Counted from the first letter of the stretch, positions 36,950-45,992 are shown. The stretch: DNA of 64,000 nucleotides from Rhizobium lusitanum (GCF_014189535.1 NZ_CP050308.1:124001-188000); one strand, 5' to 3'. Notes: a model not told the origin generated them from the sequence alone. Numbers and translations: made by a program.

Positions 36950-37146
36950 TCCTCGGTCTCCTGCGCCTTGATCTTGCGGACGACGATGCGGCCTGGAACC
37001 AGAGGTGTATAGTTGATGATCAGGTTGAGTCCGTCGCTGTCGCCGTGCTCCCAGCCGATCCCTATCTTTGTCCAGCGGGTTTTATCTTCGCCGACGACGT
37101 GGAAGATTTCGTGGGTCGGAGCCTTGGATGTGGTGGTGTTTGCCAT
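36946..37146 (-). CDS. Small hypothetical protein upstream of ardA
   Basis: Encodes 66 residues: an N-terminal Ser/Thr-rich tail and a small beta fold (EIFHVVGEDKTRWTKIGIGW, LNLIINYTPLVPGRIVVRKI). Similar genes often sit near ArdA on mobile elements. The ATG at 37146 is chosen because the fold begins there; the frame extends further upstream to 37200. Confidence 0.65.
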   Translation of the reverse strand: MANTTTSKAPTHEIFHVVGEDKTRWTKIGIGWEHGDSDGLNLIINYTPLVPGRIVVRKIKAQETEE

Positions 37147-37602
37147 TGGTGTTTTCCTCTTTGGTTGATCCGGCCACCCCATGCGGCCGGTCGCCGACAC
37201 TCAGGCCTGATCGCCACGGGACGCGGGCAATGGTCTTCTCGGGAGACCGCTTGCGGCGGAAGATCCATTGCGCACGGCACGGATCAGTCCAGTCTGGCGA
37301 CCAATCCGGCCAGCGGGGGCAGGAATCGGCCAACGTGCGAAAACCCCGGCAAACCCTCACCAAGGCTCACCACAGTATCGGTTTCCAGAAGGCGAAAACG
37401 GCAACTGACAGAGAAAGGCGGGAGGCTCGCCGGCGATGGACGGACGTTCGTCATCCATATCCCGGGTAAGGCCCGGGCATCTTCCGCAACAAGGCGACAG
37501 GAAGGGCCAGGCGTGTGCGGCCTGAGCGGCCGGCAGGCCAGACTTTCCCACACCCCCCATAAAGAAGTAGGCAACCGCGCGACGGAAATGATAGAGTGAG
37601 TC
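37147..37602. other. Intergenic region between divergent ardA and Fic modules
   Basis: Both promoters should lie here. It contains the segment 37239-37262 (TCGGGAGACCGC ... GCGGCGGAAGA) that is also seen at 34410-34439. No gene is supported. Confidence 0.4.
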
Positions 37603-37812
37603 ATGACAAAGGAAACGAAAACAGCCCGTTCGGCTGCCACCGGCAAGTTCGTGACCCGCCCCATCGGCGGCAGAAAAGCCGCGAAGTTCGCTCAGGTCGA
37701 AGGGCTCTCCATGAATGCCGCGTCCAAGGTGCTGTCGCAGAAGCTGACGGCCAGCGGTCTAAAGGGTGACGCCTATCGCAGCGAGATCATCAAGGCCTTC
37801 AAAAAGGGCTGA
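37603..37812 (+). CDS. Putative antitoxin of the Fic module
   Basis: Encodes 69 residues. After a basic N-terminus comes KAAKFAQVEGLSMNAASKVL, similar in shape to the VEGL-type helix of Fic antitoxins, although the Ser/Thr expected four residues before the Glu is not present. It is placed three bases before the Fic gene, as in type II toxin-antitoxin pairs. The assignment rests mainly on position. Confidence 0.6.
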   Translation: MTKETKTARSAATGKFVTRPIGGRKAAKFAQVEGLSMNAASKVLSQKLTASGLKGDAYRSEIIKAFKKG

Positions 37813-37815
37813 CGG

Positions 37816-38394
37816 GTGGTTCGTTATAACGCCGTCGAGGATCCGCTGTGCTATCCCGGCACCCATGTGCTGCGCAACAAGGCGGATATCGAGGATCAGG
37901 ATCTCTTAGACGAGTTCGAGCAGCTGATGTTCGATTCCAGGGCCGGGGAAACCCTCCCGGATGGTGAACTGGATTTTGCGCATTACCGCGCGCTGCATCG
38001 GCACTTCTTCCAGGATGTCTACGACTGGGCCGGGGAAACCCGGACGATCCGCACCGGCAAGGGTGAGAACTGGTTCTGCTATCCCGAGTATATTCAGAAT
38101 GAGGCGGATCGCCTGTTCGCCGCGCTGGCCGCGCGCGGCTACCTTGCGGCCGCTGCCGACAAGGACGCTTTCGCGCAGGAAGCGGCCTGGTTCCTCGGTG
38201 AGATCAATGCCATTCACCCGTTCCGTGAAGGCAACGGCCGCATCCAGCTGGTGTTCTTGACAATGCTCACCCGCAACGCGGGTTATCGGCTGGACGACCG
38301 CAAGCTGCGGCCGAAACCGTTTCTGGAAGCGATGATCCTCAGTTTCAGCGGCAATCTGGCGCCGCTCACGGCCGAAATCAGGCGCATGCTTTAA
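37816..38394 (+). CDS. Fic-domain protein (AMP-transferase toxin type)
   Basis: Encodes 192 residues. Fic enzymes transfer AMP from ATP to a target. The core motif is HPFREGNGRIQL near residues 134-145; H, F, E and GNGR are all present, but the final Arg of the usual GNGRxxR is Leu. The preceding FHYRALHRHFFQDVYDWAG-type helix (HYRALHRHFFQDVYDWAG) and YIQNEADRLFAALAARG fit FicT-like toxins. The start is a GTG. Whether activity is reduced cannot be judged. Confidence 0.87.
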   Translation: MVRYNAVEDPLCYPGTHVLRNKADIEDQDLLDEFEQLMFDSRAGETLPDGELDFAHYRALHRHFFQDVYDWAGETRTIRTGKGENWFCYPEYIQNEADRLFAALAARGYLAAAADKDAFAQEAAWFLGEINAIHPFREGNGRIQLVFLTMLTRNAGYRLDDRKLRPKPFLEAMILSFSGNLAPLTAEIRRML

Positions 38395-38402
38395 AAGCCC
38401 GA

Positions 38403-38873
38403 CTAGTCTTTGCTTTCATCCAGCTTTTGCCAGAGCACGCGCTTTTCCTGTCCTTCTCCGATCACAATCTGCCACCTCGTGAACCCCGCACGAAACTCAT
38501 TGATCGACGCCAGTTCGTCGTGAAGCTTAAAAGAGGTTGATGAGCCGATCGAATGGTCTCTCTTGGCCCAAATGGTGAGCCGGGTATCGACTCTGATAAG
38601 GGTGCCCAAGGGGATTGAGATTTGGTTTGGTTCAAAGACGCTCGTTTCGTCGAGCTCAATGCGGACGTTCGGAATAATAAGACCTCGCCATTCATCTTTT
38701 CCCGCAGTCTCAAAACATTGGAAAGCATTTTGCCCTGAGAGGAGCACTGCGGCAGGTGCTTTGTTGATATGACCGATCAATGCAGCTATCTCATATCCTG
38801 CGCGGGGCAGGATAAGACTGAGAGGTGTGGCACTCTCGTAGGTGCCGATCGTGAATTCAGTCGGTGACAGCAT
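38403..38873 (-). CDS. Hypothetical protein paired with the TIR gene
   Basis: Encodes 156 residues, beta-rich (SPTEFTIGTYESATPLSLIL, RGLIIPNVRIELDETSVFEP) with a conserved-looking C-terminal WQIVIGEGQEKRVLWQKL. No family is recognised. It starts 14 bases after the TIR gene ends, on the same strand, so a functional pair is likely. Confidence 0.65.
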   Translation of the reverse strand: MLSPTEFTIGTYESATPLSLILPRAGYEIAALIGHINKAPAAVLLSGQNAFQCFETAGKDEWRGLIIPNVRIELDETSVFEPNQISIPLGTLIRVDTRLTIWAKRDHSIGSSTSFKLHDELASINEFRAGFTRWQIVIGEGQEKRVLWQKLDESKD

Positions 38874-38887
38874 TATGCTTCCTCCTA

Positions 38888-39856
38888 CTAGCGAGTGCCC
38901 TGCAGCGGGCCGATCAAGACGCCCCAAAGCAATTCGGCGGCGCCTTCCTGCGAAAGCTTCTGATCACGATCCCGCCCGTAAGACATCATGCCCATGCTTG
39001 TCAGGTAGAGGGCTTGGTCGTCTGCCTCGACCGTCAGGGACTCATTGATGCTATTACTGGCGACCGTCTCACCTTGGACGTAGTTGATACCTTGTCCCCA
39101 CGCGTCGCCGCCCACGTAGATGGTGCCGCGGGCGACATCCTTCCCGTCACGATAGATGGTGGCAAAGAATCTGTTGGCATCGACGCGCCGGAAGACACCT
39201 TCGAAGTTGGGGTTGCGCTCGCCGAGCTCCTTCAGGGAGTTTTCGAAGAAGCGCGCAATATATTCGAACGTATCGAGCTTGAACTGATCCTTGTCTCTCT
39301 GCGTAAAGGCCTTCGCGAGTCGCAGATTGCTCGACCGCGGACTTACGATTTCAGCAGCCGGAGAGGTGGCCAAGATGGGCGCTACGGCCGCCCGGATAGG
39401 CGAGGTCGTCACCACTCTGCCGAAGCGTGCGGCTGCTTCTCGCACGGCCTTCGCGACCTGAAGGAAGGCTTCATCGATGTCGGGCCATTGGGTAATCGGT
39501 TTGCCGTCCAAAGGAACCGCTTTCAGCTTTCCAAACGGCGCGTGGTGCCAGTCGCATGCGCGAAGGATCACGGGAATGACGATGGCCTCGCCGTTCTCAT
39601 GGCGCTCCATCGCGCGCTGCATTTCGATGTCGTAGCAGTAATCGGAGGCGATGAAGTCGGCACTGACAAGCAACAGGATGATGTCGTCCGTGTTGATGTG
39701 ACCGTCAATTGCCTGGTGGATATCTTCGCCGGCACTGATACGCCTGTCGTGCCAGGTCTCGATAACGCCCTGCCGCCTGAGCATGGACAATTGCTTTTCG
39801 AGTTTATCCCGTAATACTTCATCTGCGTGCGAATACGAAAAGAAGACGCTTGGCAT
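38888..39856 (-). CDS. TIR-domain protein, candidate defence protein
   Basis: Encodes 322 residues. The TIR domain occupies residues 1-130: PSVFFSYSHADEVLRDKLEK, WHDRRISAGEDIHQAID, DDIILLLVSADFIASDYCYD with the TIR catalytic-type Glu, and IVIPVILRACDWHHAPF. A linker follows. A C-terminal domain (FKLDTFEYIARFFENSLKEL ... INESLTVEADDQALYL) recurs in other bacterial signalling proteins as far as I recall. Such proteins may cleave NAD upon infection. The ATG at 39856 is selected because the fold begins there. Defence is inferred. Confidence 0.82.
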   Translation of the reverse strand: MPSVFFSYSHADEVLRDKLEKQLSMLRRQGVIETWHDRRISAGEDIHQAIDGHINTDDIILLLVSADFIASDYCYDIEMQRAMERHENGEAIVIPVILRACDWHHAPFGKLKAVPLDGKPITQWPDIDEAFLQVAKAVREAAARFGRVVTTSPIRAAVAPILATSPAAEIVSPRSSNLRLAKAFTQRDKDQFKLDTFEYIARFFENSLKELGERNPNFEGVFRRVDANRFFATIYRDGKDVARGTIYVGGDAWGQGINYVQGETVASNSINESLTVEADDQALYLTSMGMMSYGRDRDQKLSQEGAAELLWGVLIGPLQGTR

Positions 39857-40291
39857 ATTTCCTCCACTTCTTCGGGGAAATATGTGACGCTTCGCAATAG
39901 CTGACAAGACAGTACTTCATGTTTTGCTGTGTTAGCTTAGATTGAGCGGGGGAGAACTTCATAACGGCAGGTGCCTTCGCTTCCGAAGGCCGATCTTGTC
40001 TTGCGTCAGCGGTGTCCACCGCCGTCATGCACAGATACAAAGCGCCTGCGTGTTCACGCGTGATCGGCACTTACCTTTGCAAGGCCCGCGATACATGGGC
40101 GGTTCCGCCCTTATGCATCCGGGCCTGAAACGGCAGGGTCAGCCTGTCGTCAAGACCGAGTAATCCCAAGTAAGCGTTCAACAAGTCGCTTGGCGTTCGC
40201 CGCGAATTGTTTCAACCTTAGAAGGATTTGAATCCGGTTGCCTTTCTCGTTTCAGTTGTTACTCTCGCTCTAGTTGGGCTGGGGTGACATA
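39857..40291. other. Intergenic region between TIR and coupling-protein genes
   Basis: Divergent promoters are expected. No gene is supported in either direction. Confidence 0.4.
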
Positions 40292-42024
40292 ATGACCAAC
40301 AAGTTCGATCCTTTCGGCTATCTGCAGCGCGACCTCGCTTCCACTCTGAAAGTCGGAAGCTGGACACTCAAGACCTTTAGGTATGCGAGGGACGTTCAGC
40401 GCGGCAGAAAATCGAAAAGCTGTATGGCCCGGAGGTTGCCGATGCCGTTGAAGCCGCCATTCGATCAGGTCGTGATCCTGGCCCTATCATTGAACGCGCC
40501 AAACGCGATCTGGCCGACCGCGAAGCGCGCGAACGCCAACTAGCCGATCCGCCGCCACTCTATGGTTCGGCCAGGTGGCCGACCCCGGCCGATCTGCGGC
40601 CCTACCTGCGCAGCAGGGAAGCTTTCGACGATCCGCGTTCCCTCCTGCTGGGCACGTTCAGCGACGAAGGCCAGGCCAAGCCTGCCGGATTTGTCCACTG
40701 GGATGGCGATGGCCATCTCCTGACCATCGCGCCGACACGGTCAGGCAAGGGCAAAACCACCATCATTCCGAACCTGCTGCGCTACAAAGGCAGCTGCGTC
40801 GTCCTCGATCCGAAGGGCGAGCTGTTTGACGCCACGTCGAAGTGGCGGAGCGGGCTGGGGCCGGTGTATCGGATTGCACCCCTGGATGATGGCTCCGGCA
40901 AGCCCGTTCATCGCTTCGATCCTGTCAGCCGGGTGCGCCGCGAAGCGGACGCTCGCTCGATCGCGCAGCAGATGTTTCCGCGCGATCCCAAGTCACCGTC
41001 GTTCTTCGCTGACGATGCGGTCGGGTTCATGACGGCAATCATTATGTTTGTCCGTCACAACGCGCCGCCAAATCGCCAGACGCTGGCGACGGCTTGCCAG
41101 ATGGCCTTGCTGAAGGGCACCAACCTTCTCGCGGTCGCAAAACGGATGGAGGCCTTTCCGCCGTCGGCCGATGCGGCGCGCGCAATCCGTGAAAAGGATC
41201 CCCAGCGCGGGCTGAAAGTCCTGCAGGAGTCTCTGACCAGCAAGCTTTACGAATGGAAAGACCCTGATATCCAGCGCAGCGTCAGCGGGAGCGACGTGAG
41301 CTTTGAAAGCCTCAAGGACAGGCCCGCCACGGTCTATGTCGAGATCCCGTTCGACATGATGAAGACCTTTTCGGGATGGCTGAGAGTGGTACTGAAAGCT
41401 GCGCTCGACGCGATGCTTGCCAACCCGCGCGTTCCCGACATCCCGGTGCTATTCATGCTCGACGAGTTCCTGAACATCGGGCCGTTTCCCGAATACCGGG
41501 ACGCGATCAACACGCACGTCGGGGCGGGGGTGCGCCTGTGGTTCTTCCTGCAGAATCTCTACGCGATCCAGGAGCACTATCCCGGCACCAGCTGGCAGCC
41601 GTTCCTGAATTGCGCGGTCAAGCAGTTCTTCGGGATCAACGACGATGAGACGGCCAAGCTGATTGGCGGCTATCTCGGCCACAAGACGCATGCCCACCGA
41701 ACGACCAGCGCCACAGCCAACGTCTCGTCCCATCTCGGCGGATGGGATACTGGCGCTTCCACCAACACCAGCTTTTCGATGACGGAAGGTATCCAGTTCC
41801 TCGGCCGTCCGCTGCTGACCAACGACGAGATCCGGGAGCTGCTGGGCGGGTGGCAGGGTGACGGCTGGCGCTACGGCATCACGGATATCGCCGGCACACG
41901 GCCGTTCAGGACGCAGCTCGTGGTGCATGAGAAAAGCGAAAACTGCAGACAACGCGTCGGAATGGTATCGCAAGGGGACGATCATGACCGAAATCAAAAT
42001 CAACTATCGGAAACTCCAAAATAG
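40292..42024 (+). pseudogene. VirD4/TraG-like coupling protein with 5' frameshift
   Basis: Type IV coupling proteins are hexameric ATPases that bring relaxase-bound DNA to the secretion channel. The start TNKFDPFGYLQRDLASTLKV is in one frame for about 37 codons; at 40401-40405 one base seems missing (QRG then QKIEKLYGPEVADAV). The rest is continuous: Walker A TIAPTRSGKGKTTIIPN, VVLDPKGELFD, and Walker B VLFMLDEFLNIGPFPE. No upstream in-frame start rescues it (a TAG lies at 40378). Unlike classical VirD4 it has no N-terminal membrane helices. It overlaps the M48 gene by 41 bases. Confidence 0.82.
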
Positions 42025-42910
42025 CAGTGTGCCGACCTGGCTGGGCCTCGTCATCGGCAGTTGGATCGGGCTGGCGTGGGGAGGCCTAATCTCCGCGCCG
42101 GTCGGGATCGGGTTCGGCGTTTTGGCCGGAAGCGCCTTCGGCGGCTTTGTGGCCGTACCGCTGTGGGGCACGTTCTGGGGCCTGGTCGGCCTTGGCGGGC
42201 AGCGCAAAGGTGCGGTGCGTGAGCATGGCATCAAGTTGCTGACCGAGGACGATCCGCTGGCCCAGCGCGTCTATAGCCTTGCTGCGCAGCTAGGGCTGAA
42301 GACCCGGCCATGGGTGGGCGTGATGCCCCACAACAATGCCTATGCGATCGGCGCCAATGCCGCCAACGCCCTGGTGGTGATCGGCCAGCCGCTGATCGAT
42401 TCACTAAGCGAGGACGAAGTGGACGCGATTATCGGCCACGAGCTGGGCCATATCGCCAACAACGACATGCGCCGCATGGGGCTGGCCCGCTCGTTCCAGA
42501 ACTCGCTGGTCTGGTATCTTGGGTTCTCGAACACCCTCCAGAGCTGGGGCAGGTGGATACTCACCTGGTTCTCGGAGCTGTCGGTGCTGAACCTCTCGCG
42601 CAAGCGCGAATACTGGGCCGACGCCATCGGCGCGGCCCTTACCAGCAAGGAACATATGATCTCGGCGCTGGAAAGGCTCCATAACGGCCCGGAGCTGAGC
42701 GCATTTGAACGCGAACACGCACGGCTCATGTTCCGTGGCCGCACAAGCTCGCTGTTTTCGACGCATCCGACGCTTAAGGAGCGCCGTGCGGCGTTACAGT
42801 CGGAACGCTTCCTCAAGCGTATTCCGCTGTCACGCAAGAAGACAGCTGCACTTGCGCCATCCGCAGTGCTTCCGCCGAAAGTGGAAGACATTGCATATAT
42901 CAAGGAATGA
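41984..42910 (+). CDS. M48-family (HtpX-like) membrane metalloprotease
   Basis: Encodes 308 residues. Two hydrophobic stretches near 20-70 (SWIGLAWGGLISAPVGIGFG) form the membrane part. The zinc site is DAIIGHELGHIANNDM (HELGH near residue 151), with the third ligand Glu in KREYWADAIGAAL. AAGGGGA precedes the ATG. Its frame starts inside the coupling-protein gene, so the two are co-expressed; similar pairs are seen on mobilizable elements. The substrate is unknown. Confidence 0.88.
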   Translation: MTEIKINYRKLQNSSVPTWLGLVIGSWIGLAWGGLISAPVGIGFGVLAGSAFGGFVAVPLWGTFWGLVGLGGQRKGAVREHGIKLLTEDDPLAQRVYSLAAQLGLKTRPWVGVMPHNNAYAIGANAANALVVIGQPLIDSLSEDEVDAIIGHELGHIANNDMRRMGLARSFQNSLVWYLGFSNTLQSWGRWILTWFSELSVLNLSRKREYWADAIGAALTSKEHMISALERLHNGPELSAFEREHARLMFRGRTSSLFSTHPTLKERRAALQSERFLKRIPLSRKKTAALAPSAVLPPKVEDIAYIKE

Positions 42911-42971
42911 GGCCTGTTTTCCAAAAATAGAAATCACAATATATATCGAAACACTTATAGGTGAGTTGCGC

Positions 42972-43856
42972 ATGGGCTTGCGAGATATATGGCAGAGGAG
43001 GGTCGAGCACTGGCGATTCCGATATCTACCCGGCTTCGTCGACTTTCTTGTTGTCGCCTCGACTAGAGAGGCAAAGAAACGCCTGAGCCAGACGAAGCTG
43101 GGTGTCCTCGTGGACAATAGTCTGCTTGGCCACAGCATCACCCACGAAACTGGCTGGATATCTACCGGGCCTAAGAAATGGGGCGGCATCGATATTGAAA
43201 CCGGCTATGCCGCACGGGTTTGCGTCCACGAACCCGACGACGCCTCGGAGGTGTACAGAAACACTACTTTCATGCCGGGTCTCGCATCTTTAGCCAAAAG
43301 GGGGCTGCTGGATTGCTATACTTCGGCCGAGCTGGAGCAAGAACGATTTCGTCAACCAACTGGTCGCTTTCAGGGGTATGGCTGGTTAGATCATGGCTTT
43401 TTCCGAGACATTCGGATGAGAAGCGTAGATGGACACGCGCCGTTGACGATGGGGCCAGCCTGGATGAATCTTCCCAATTCGAAGGAGCAGCAGCAAAAAC
43501 GCCTGGCTCAGTCTGACGACCCCCTTTACGCTGCCCTGGTAGAAAAGCTCGGACAAAAGAACAATCTTGACGCCTGGCATATCTGCACGGCTGAACGTCA
43601 CGGCCTTTTTTGCTTTCTAACGATGGATTTTCGGCTGAAAAACCTCGTTGCTGCAAACTCTGGTAAAGAGCCATTTGCAAGTCTTAGGACGCGTGTCATG
43701 ACGCCGGAAGATCTGGGAGATTTTTTGGGCATTCGGCCGATAGCGCCCAAGTTTTTCAGCTACCACGGTGCGAGTTGGCCGGTACGCCCCGATCTTCATT
43801 GGCCAACAAATAGTCGCAGGCCGAAAAGTTCTTATCGGCGCCCGGAAAAGGAATGA
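42972..43856 (+). CDS. PIN-like protein, unknown
   Basis: Encodes 294 residues. LGVLVDNSLLGHSITHETGW near residue 40 and the late DAWHICTAERHGLFCFLTMD with following FRLKN resemble the acidic positions of PIN ribonucleases (VDxSL ... DxxHxxxAE ... FLTxD). The middle is unrecognised. No antitoxin is adjacent. The identification is moderate. Confidence 0.6.
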   Translation: MGLRDIWQRRVEHWRFRYLPGFVDFLVVASTREAKKRLSQTKLGVLVDNSLLGHSITHETGWISTGPKKWGGIDIETGYAARVCVHEPDDASEVYRNTTFMPGLASLAKRGLLDCYTSAELEQERFRQPTGRFQGYGWLDHGFFRDIRMRSVDGHAPLTMGPAWMNLPNSKEQQQKRLAQSDDPLYAALVEKLGQKNNLDAWHICTAERHGLFCFLTMDFRLKNLVAANSGKEPFASLRTRVMTPEDLGDFLGIRPIAPKFFSYHGASWPVRPDLHWPTNSRRPKSSYRRPEKE

Positions 43857-43905
43857 GTTTCCACACTGGTAGCTCCGAACCAACGGCGCGAGGGGGACAC
43901 TTGCT

Positions 43906-44373
43906 TCATTTTTTCCACCAATCCAGATAATCCTCCGGCTCTTGATCCTCGCGGTGCATTTCCTTCAGCATCCGCTCTTCGTCTTCATGTTGAAGATCAC
44001 GCTCTGCCTGATCTTGCTCCTGTGGCGTATCAGAAGCATCGAGTGCCGGACGCAACCAATCCAGGTAATCTTCCTGAGGAATGGGCTGGCCCGCCACAAA
44101 ATCTTGAGCGAGAGACAGTTCCTGCTCGTGGTCAGATTGTTCGCGGATGCGGTTCTGGAGATCTTCGATCTTCGCTTCGAGCTTACCCAGTTCGAACATG
44201 AGGCCGTATTGGCGGTTGTGATAGTCATGCAGCCCTGAAATCGCATGGCTGGGGTCTTCAGCCTTGGCCAGAGCGTGCGTCCAGCGCTCGATATGGTAAT
44301 CGTTGTCCTTGACCTCCTTCTCAAGTGTGCGGGCCTGATCCTGCAGATGGTCAAGGGCTTCTTCGTCGGTCAT
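43906..44373 (-). CDS. Coiled-coil protein with repeated LDW motifs (relaxase operon)
   Basis: Encodes 155 residues, helical and highly charged. A coiled coil spans about residues 8-105 (LEKEVKDNDYHIERWTHALA). Two copies of a short motif follow: EDYLDWLRPALDAS and PEDYLDWWKK at the very C-terminus. The relaxase at 44753 ends with the same type of motif, so the two may dock on a shared partner. Unknown family. Confidence 0.65.
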   Translation of the reverse strand: MTDEEALDHLQDQARTLEKEVKDNDYHIERWTHALAKAEDPSHAISGLHDYHNRQYGLMFELGKLEAKIEDLQNRIREQSDHEQELSLAQDFVAGQPIPQEDYLDWLRPALDASDTPQEQDQAERDLQHEDEERMLKEMHREDQEPEDYLDWWKK

Positions 44374-44399
44374 GACGCTACCCGGGCGATCCCGGCCTC

Positions 44400-44714
44400 C
44401 TAGTGGGCGTAGTGATAAGCTGGCTGGTGCTCAGGCTGCTCTTGAAGCTCGGCCACCAGATAGGCACGCAGCGTCTCTCCCGACGCGATCAGCTTTTGCG
44501 CTTCTTTGAAAAAATACAAGGCACCGTCGCGCTTGGCTTGCGGCATTGCCGGATCAGCCTCGGCTCGGGCCTTGCACTCAGTCCAGAACGCGAGCTTCTT
44601 GCGGCGGCGGACAAGGTCGGTTTCCAGCCACGCAAGCTCTTCGCGCACCTCCGCGCGTTGCTCTTCCGTCAGTGTGCGGATCCCGAGTACCGAACCTGTG
44701 TAAACCTTGGTCAT
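44400..44714 (-). CDS. Small helical protein in the relaxase operon
   Basis: Encodes 104 residues: EEQRAEVREELAWLETDLVR then RRKKLAFWTECKARAEADPA and a Glu/Ala helix. No domain recognised. It lies 38 bases after the relaxase stop and 26 before the next gene on the same strand. Confidence 0.65.
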   Translation of the reverse strand: MTKVYTGSVLGIRTLTEEQRAEVREELAWLETDLVRRRKKLAFWTECKARAEADPAMPQAKRDGALYFFKEAQKLIASGETLRAYLVAELQEQPEHQPAYHYAH

Positions 44715-44752
44715 GGAACGATCATGGGGCGAGTATACGGATCTTGCAAGTG

Positions 44753-45826
44753 CTACTTGCGGCTGCGGTCAGGTTCCTGCCAAAGTCCGTCCTCTGGCGA
44801 CGTGGGCGGCTGAGTTTGTTCAAGCTCCAGCCAGTCAAGGTGATTTTCCCAGCGCTCGAGTACCTTCGTATCCGTGTGATCTTCCAGCGTGGCAGGTGCA
44901 TCGAGCCAGTCGAGCATGTTCTCGGGGGCCAGGCGGTACGCGGCGGCCTCATCCTCGCTCATCTCGCGACTGTTCTGCTGCTCAACGGTGGCTCGGGCGA
45001 GGGTAGCGCCGCTCTCCTGGCCGCCGCGTTCCGCCGGAACATTGCGGTGCATGTCATCCAGCATCCGCCCTTCCGCCGCCTCCAGCTCGCGCGGATGGAT
45101 CGGCGCTCCGTCTGGATCTGGCACGGGGAAATCGTTGTCGGCCTCTCCGGGTCTCATCAGCTCTCTCTCCTTGCGCGCGCGGGCGCGACGTGCCCGCCGT
45201 TCCTCGGGATCCGGGCCGCGATGGCGGCCGGGCTTCTGCTCCAAACTGCGTTTTGCGTAGCTGCGGCTGTCAATTGTGACCGAAATCCCGGCCGTTCTCA
45301 GCGCGTCGTTGGCGACCCGCGCCCAAAGGCTGCGCGCCTCGGTCACGAACTGCCGTCCGTCCGCACTGCGGATCTTTGGGCCGAAGCCTTCGGCTGTGAC
45401 CACACGCGTGGTCATAAGCAGGTGGACATGAGGATTATGCTGGGTGCCGTCATCATGGATGGCGAGATCGACCACAAAGCCTTGCGCTGCGTACGCATCA
45501 GCCATGGTGCGGGCAACAGCCAGCCATGCCGTGCGCGGCAGCTCGCGCGGGAGCGCGAACTCCACTTCCTTGGCGAGGCGCGCGTCCTTGCGGATTTCGG
45601 CGACCTCGACGGCGTTCCAGAGTTGCGCGCGATCCGCTATCCAGGGCGGCGCGTCGGAGGGGAGGCGGATTTCGTTGGCGACAACGTCACGCCGCCCGCC
45701 GAATTCCGAGAGGCGTTCCTCGGCTTCGTTTGGAAGCGTTTCCCCAGCCCGGTAGGCAGCGACGGCGACAATCGTGCGTCCGTCGCCCCGGCTGATGTTC
45801 TTGACATTCAGGTGGTAGATGGCCAC
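44753..45826 (-). CDS. MobA/MobL-family relaxase
   Basis: Nicks oriT and stays covalently bound to the transferred strand. It has 357 residues. The N-terminal relaxase fold begins AIYHLNVKNISRGDGRTIVA with a Tyr in VAAYRAGE and continues to the metal-binding histidines in THNPHVHLLMTT-type sequence (QHNPHVHLLMTTR near 130). The C-terminal third is acidic and contains ENMLDWLDAP and ENHLDWLELE. The start is a GTG with AAGGAGAG upstream; longer frames run into the oriT region. Confidence 0.9.
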   Translation of the reverse strand: MAIYHLNVKNISRGDGRTIVAVAAYRAGETLPNEAEERLSEFGGRRDVVANEIRLPSDAPPWIADRAQLWNAVEVAEIRKDARLAKEVEFALPRELPRTAWLAVARTMADAYAAQGFVVDLAIHDDGTQHNPHVHLLMTTRVVTAEGFGPKIRSADGRQFVTEARSLWARVANDALRTAGISVTIDSRSYAKRSLEQKPGRHRGPDPEERRARRARARKERELMRPGEADNDFPVPDPDGAPIHPRELEAAEGRMLDDMHRNVPAERGGQESGATLARATVEQQNSREMSEDEAAAYRLAPENMLDWLDAPATLEDHTDTKVLERWENHLDWLELEQTQPPTSPEDGLWQEPDRSRK

Positions 45827-45853
45827 CAGCCTCTCCTTGGCACGGACGGGGTT

Positions 45854-45992
45854 CAGGGGTGTCCCCTGACGCACTTGCCGGTTTTCTCCGTGCCGCCCCC
45901 TTCGCGGCCGGTAAGAAAACCGTGCAACGCATCGCCTCTCTAGCTCAATGCGTACACATTGGGCGATGCGTAGGTGCGCTGTTACGCATTGA
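45854..45992. promoter_or_regulatory. Candidate oriT beside the relaxase gene
   Basis: GTAGGTGCGCTGTT at 45970-45983 resembles the IncQ-type nic region (GTAAGTGCGC). It is enclosed by perfect arms TCAATGCGTA (45945-45954) and TACGCATTGA (45983-45992). Two more hairpins lie towards the relaxase: CAGGGG/CCCCTG at 45854-45868 and CGGTTTTCT/AGAAAACCG at 45879-45922. Position and motif both fit MobA/MobL. Confidence 0.6.
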
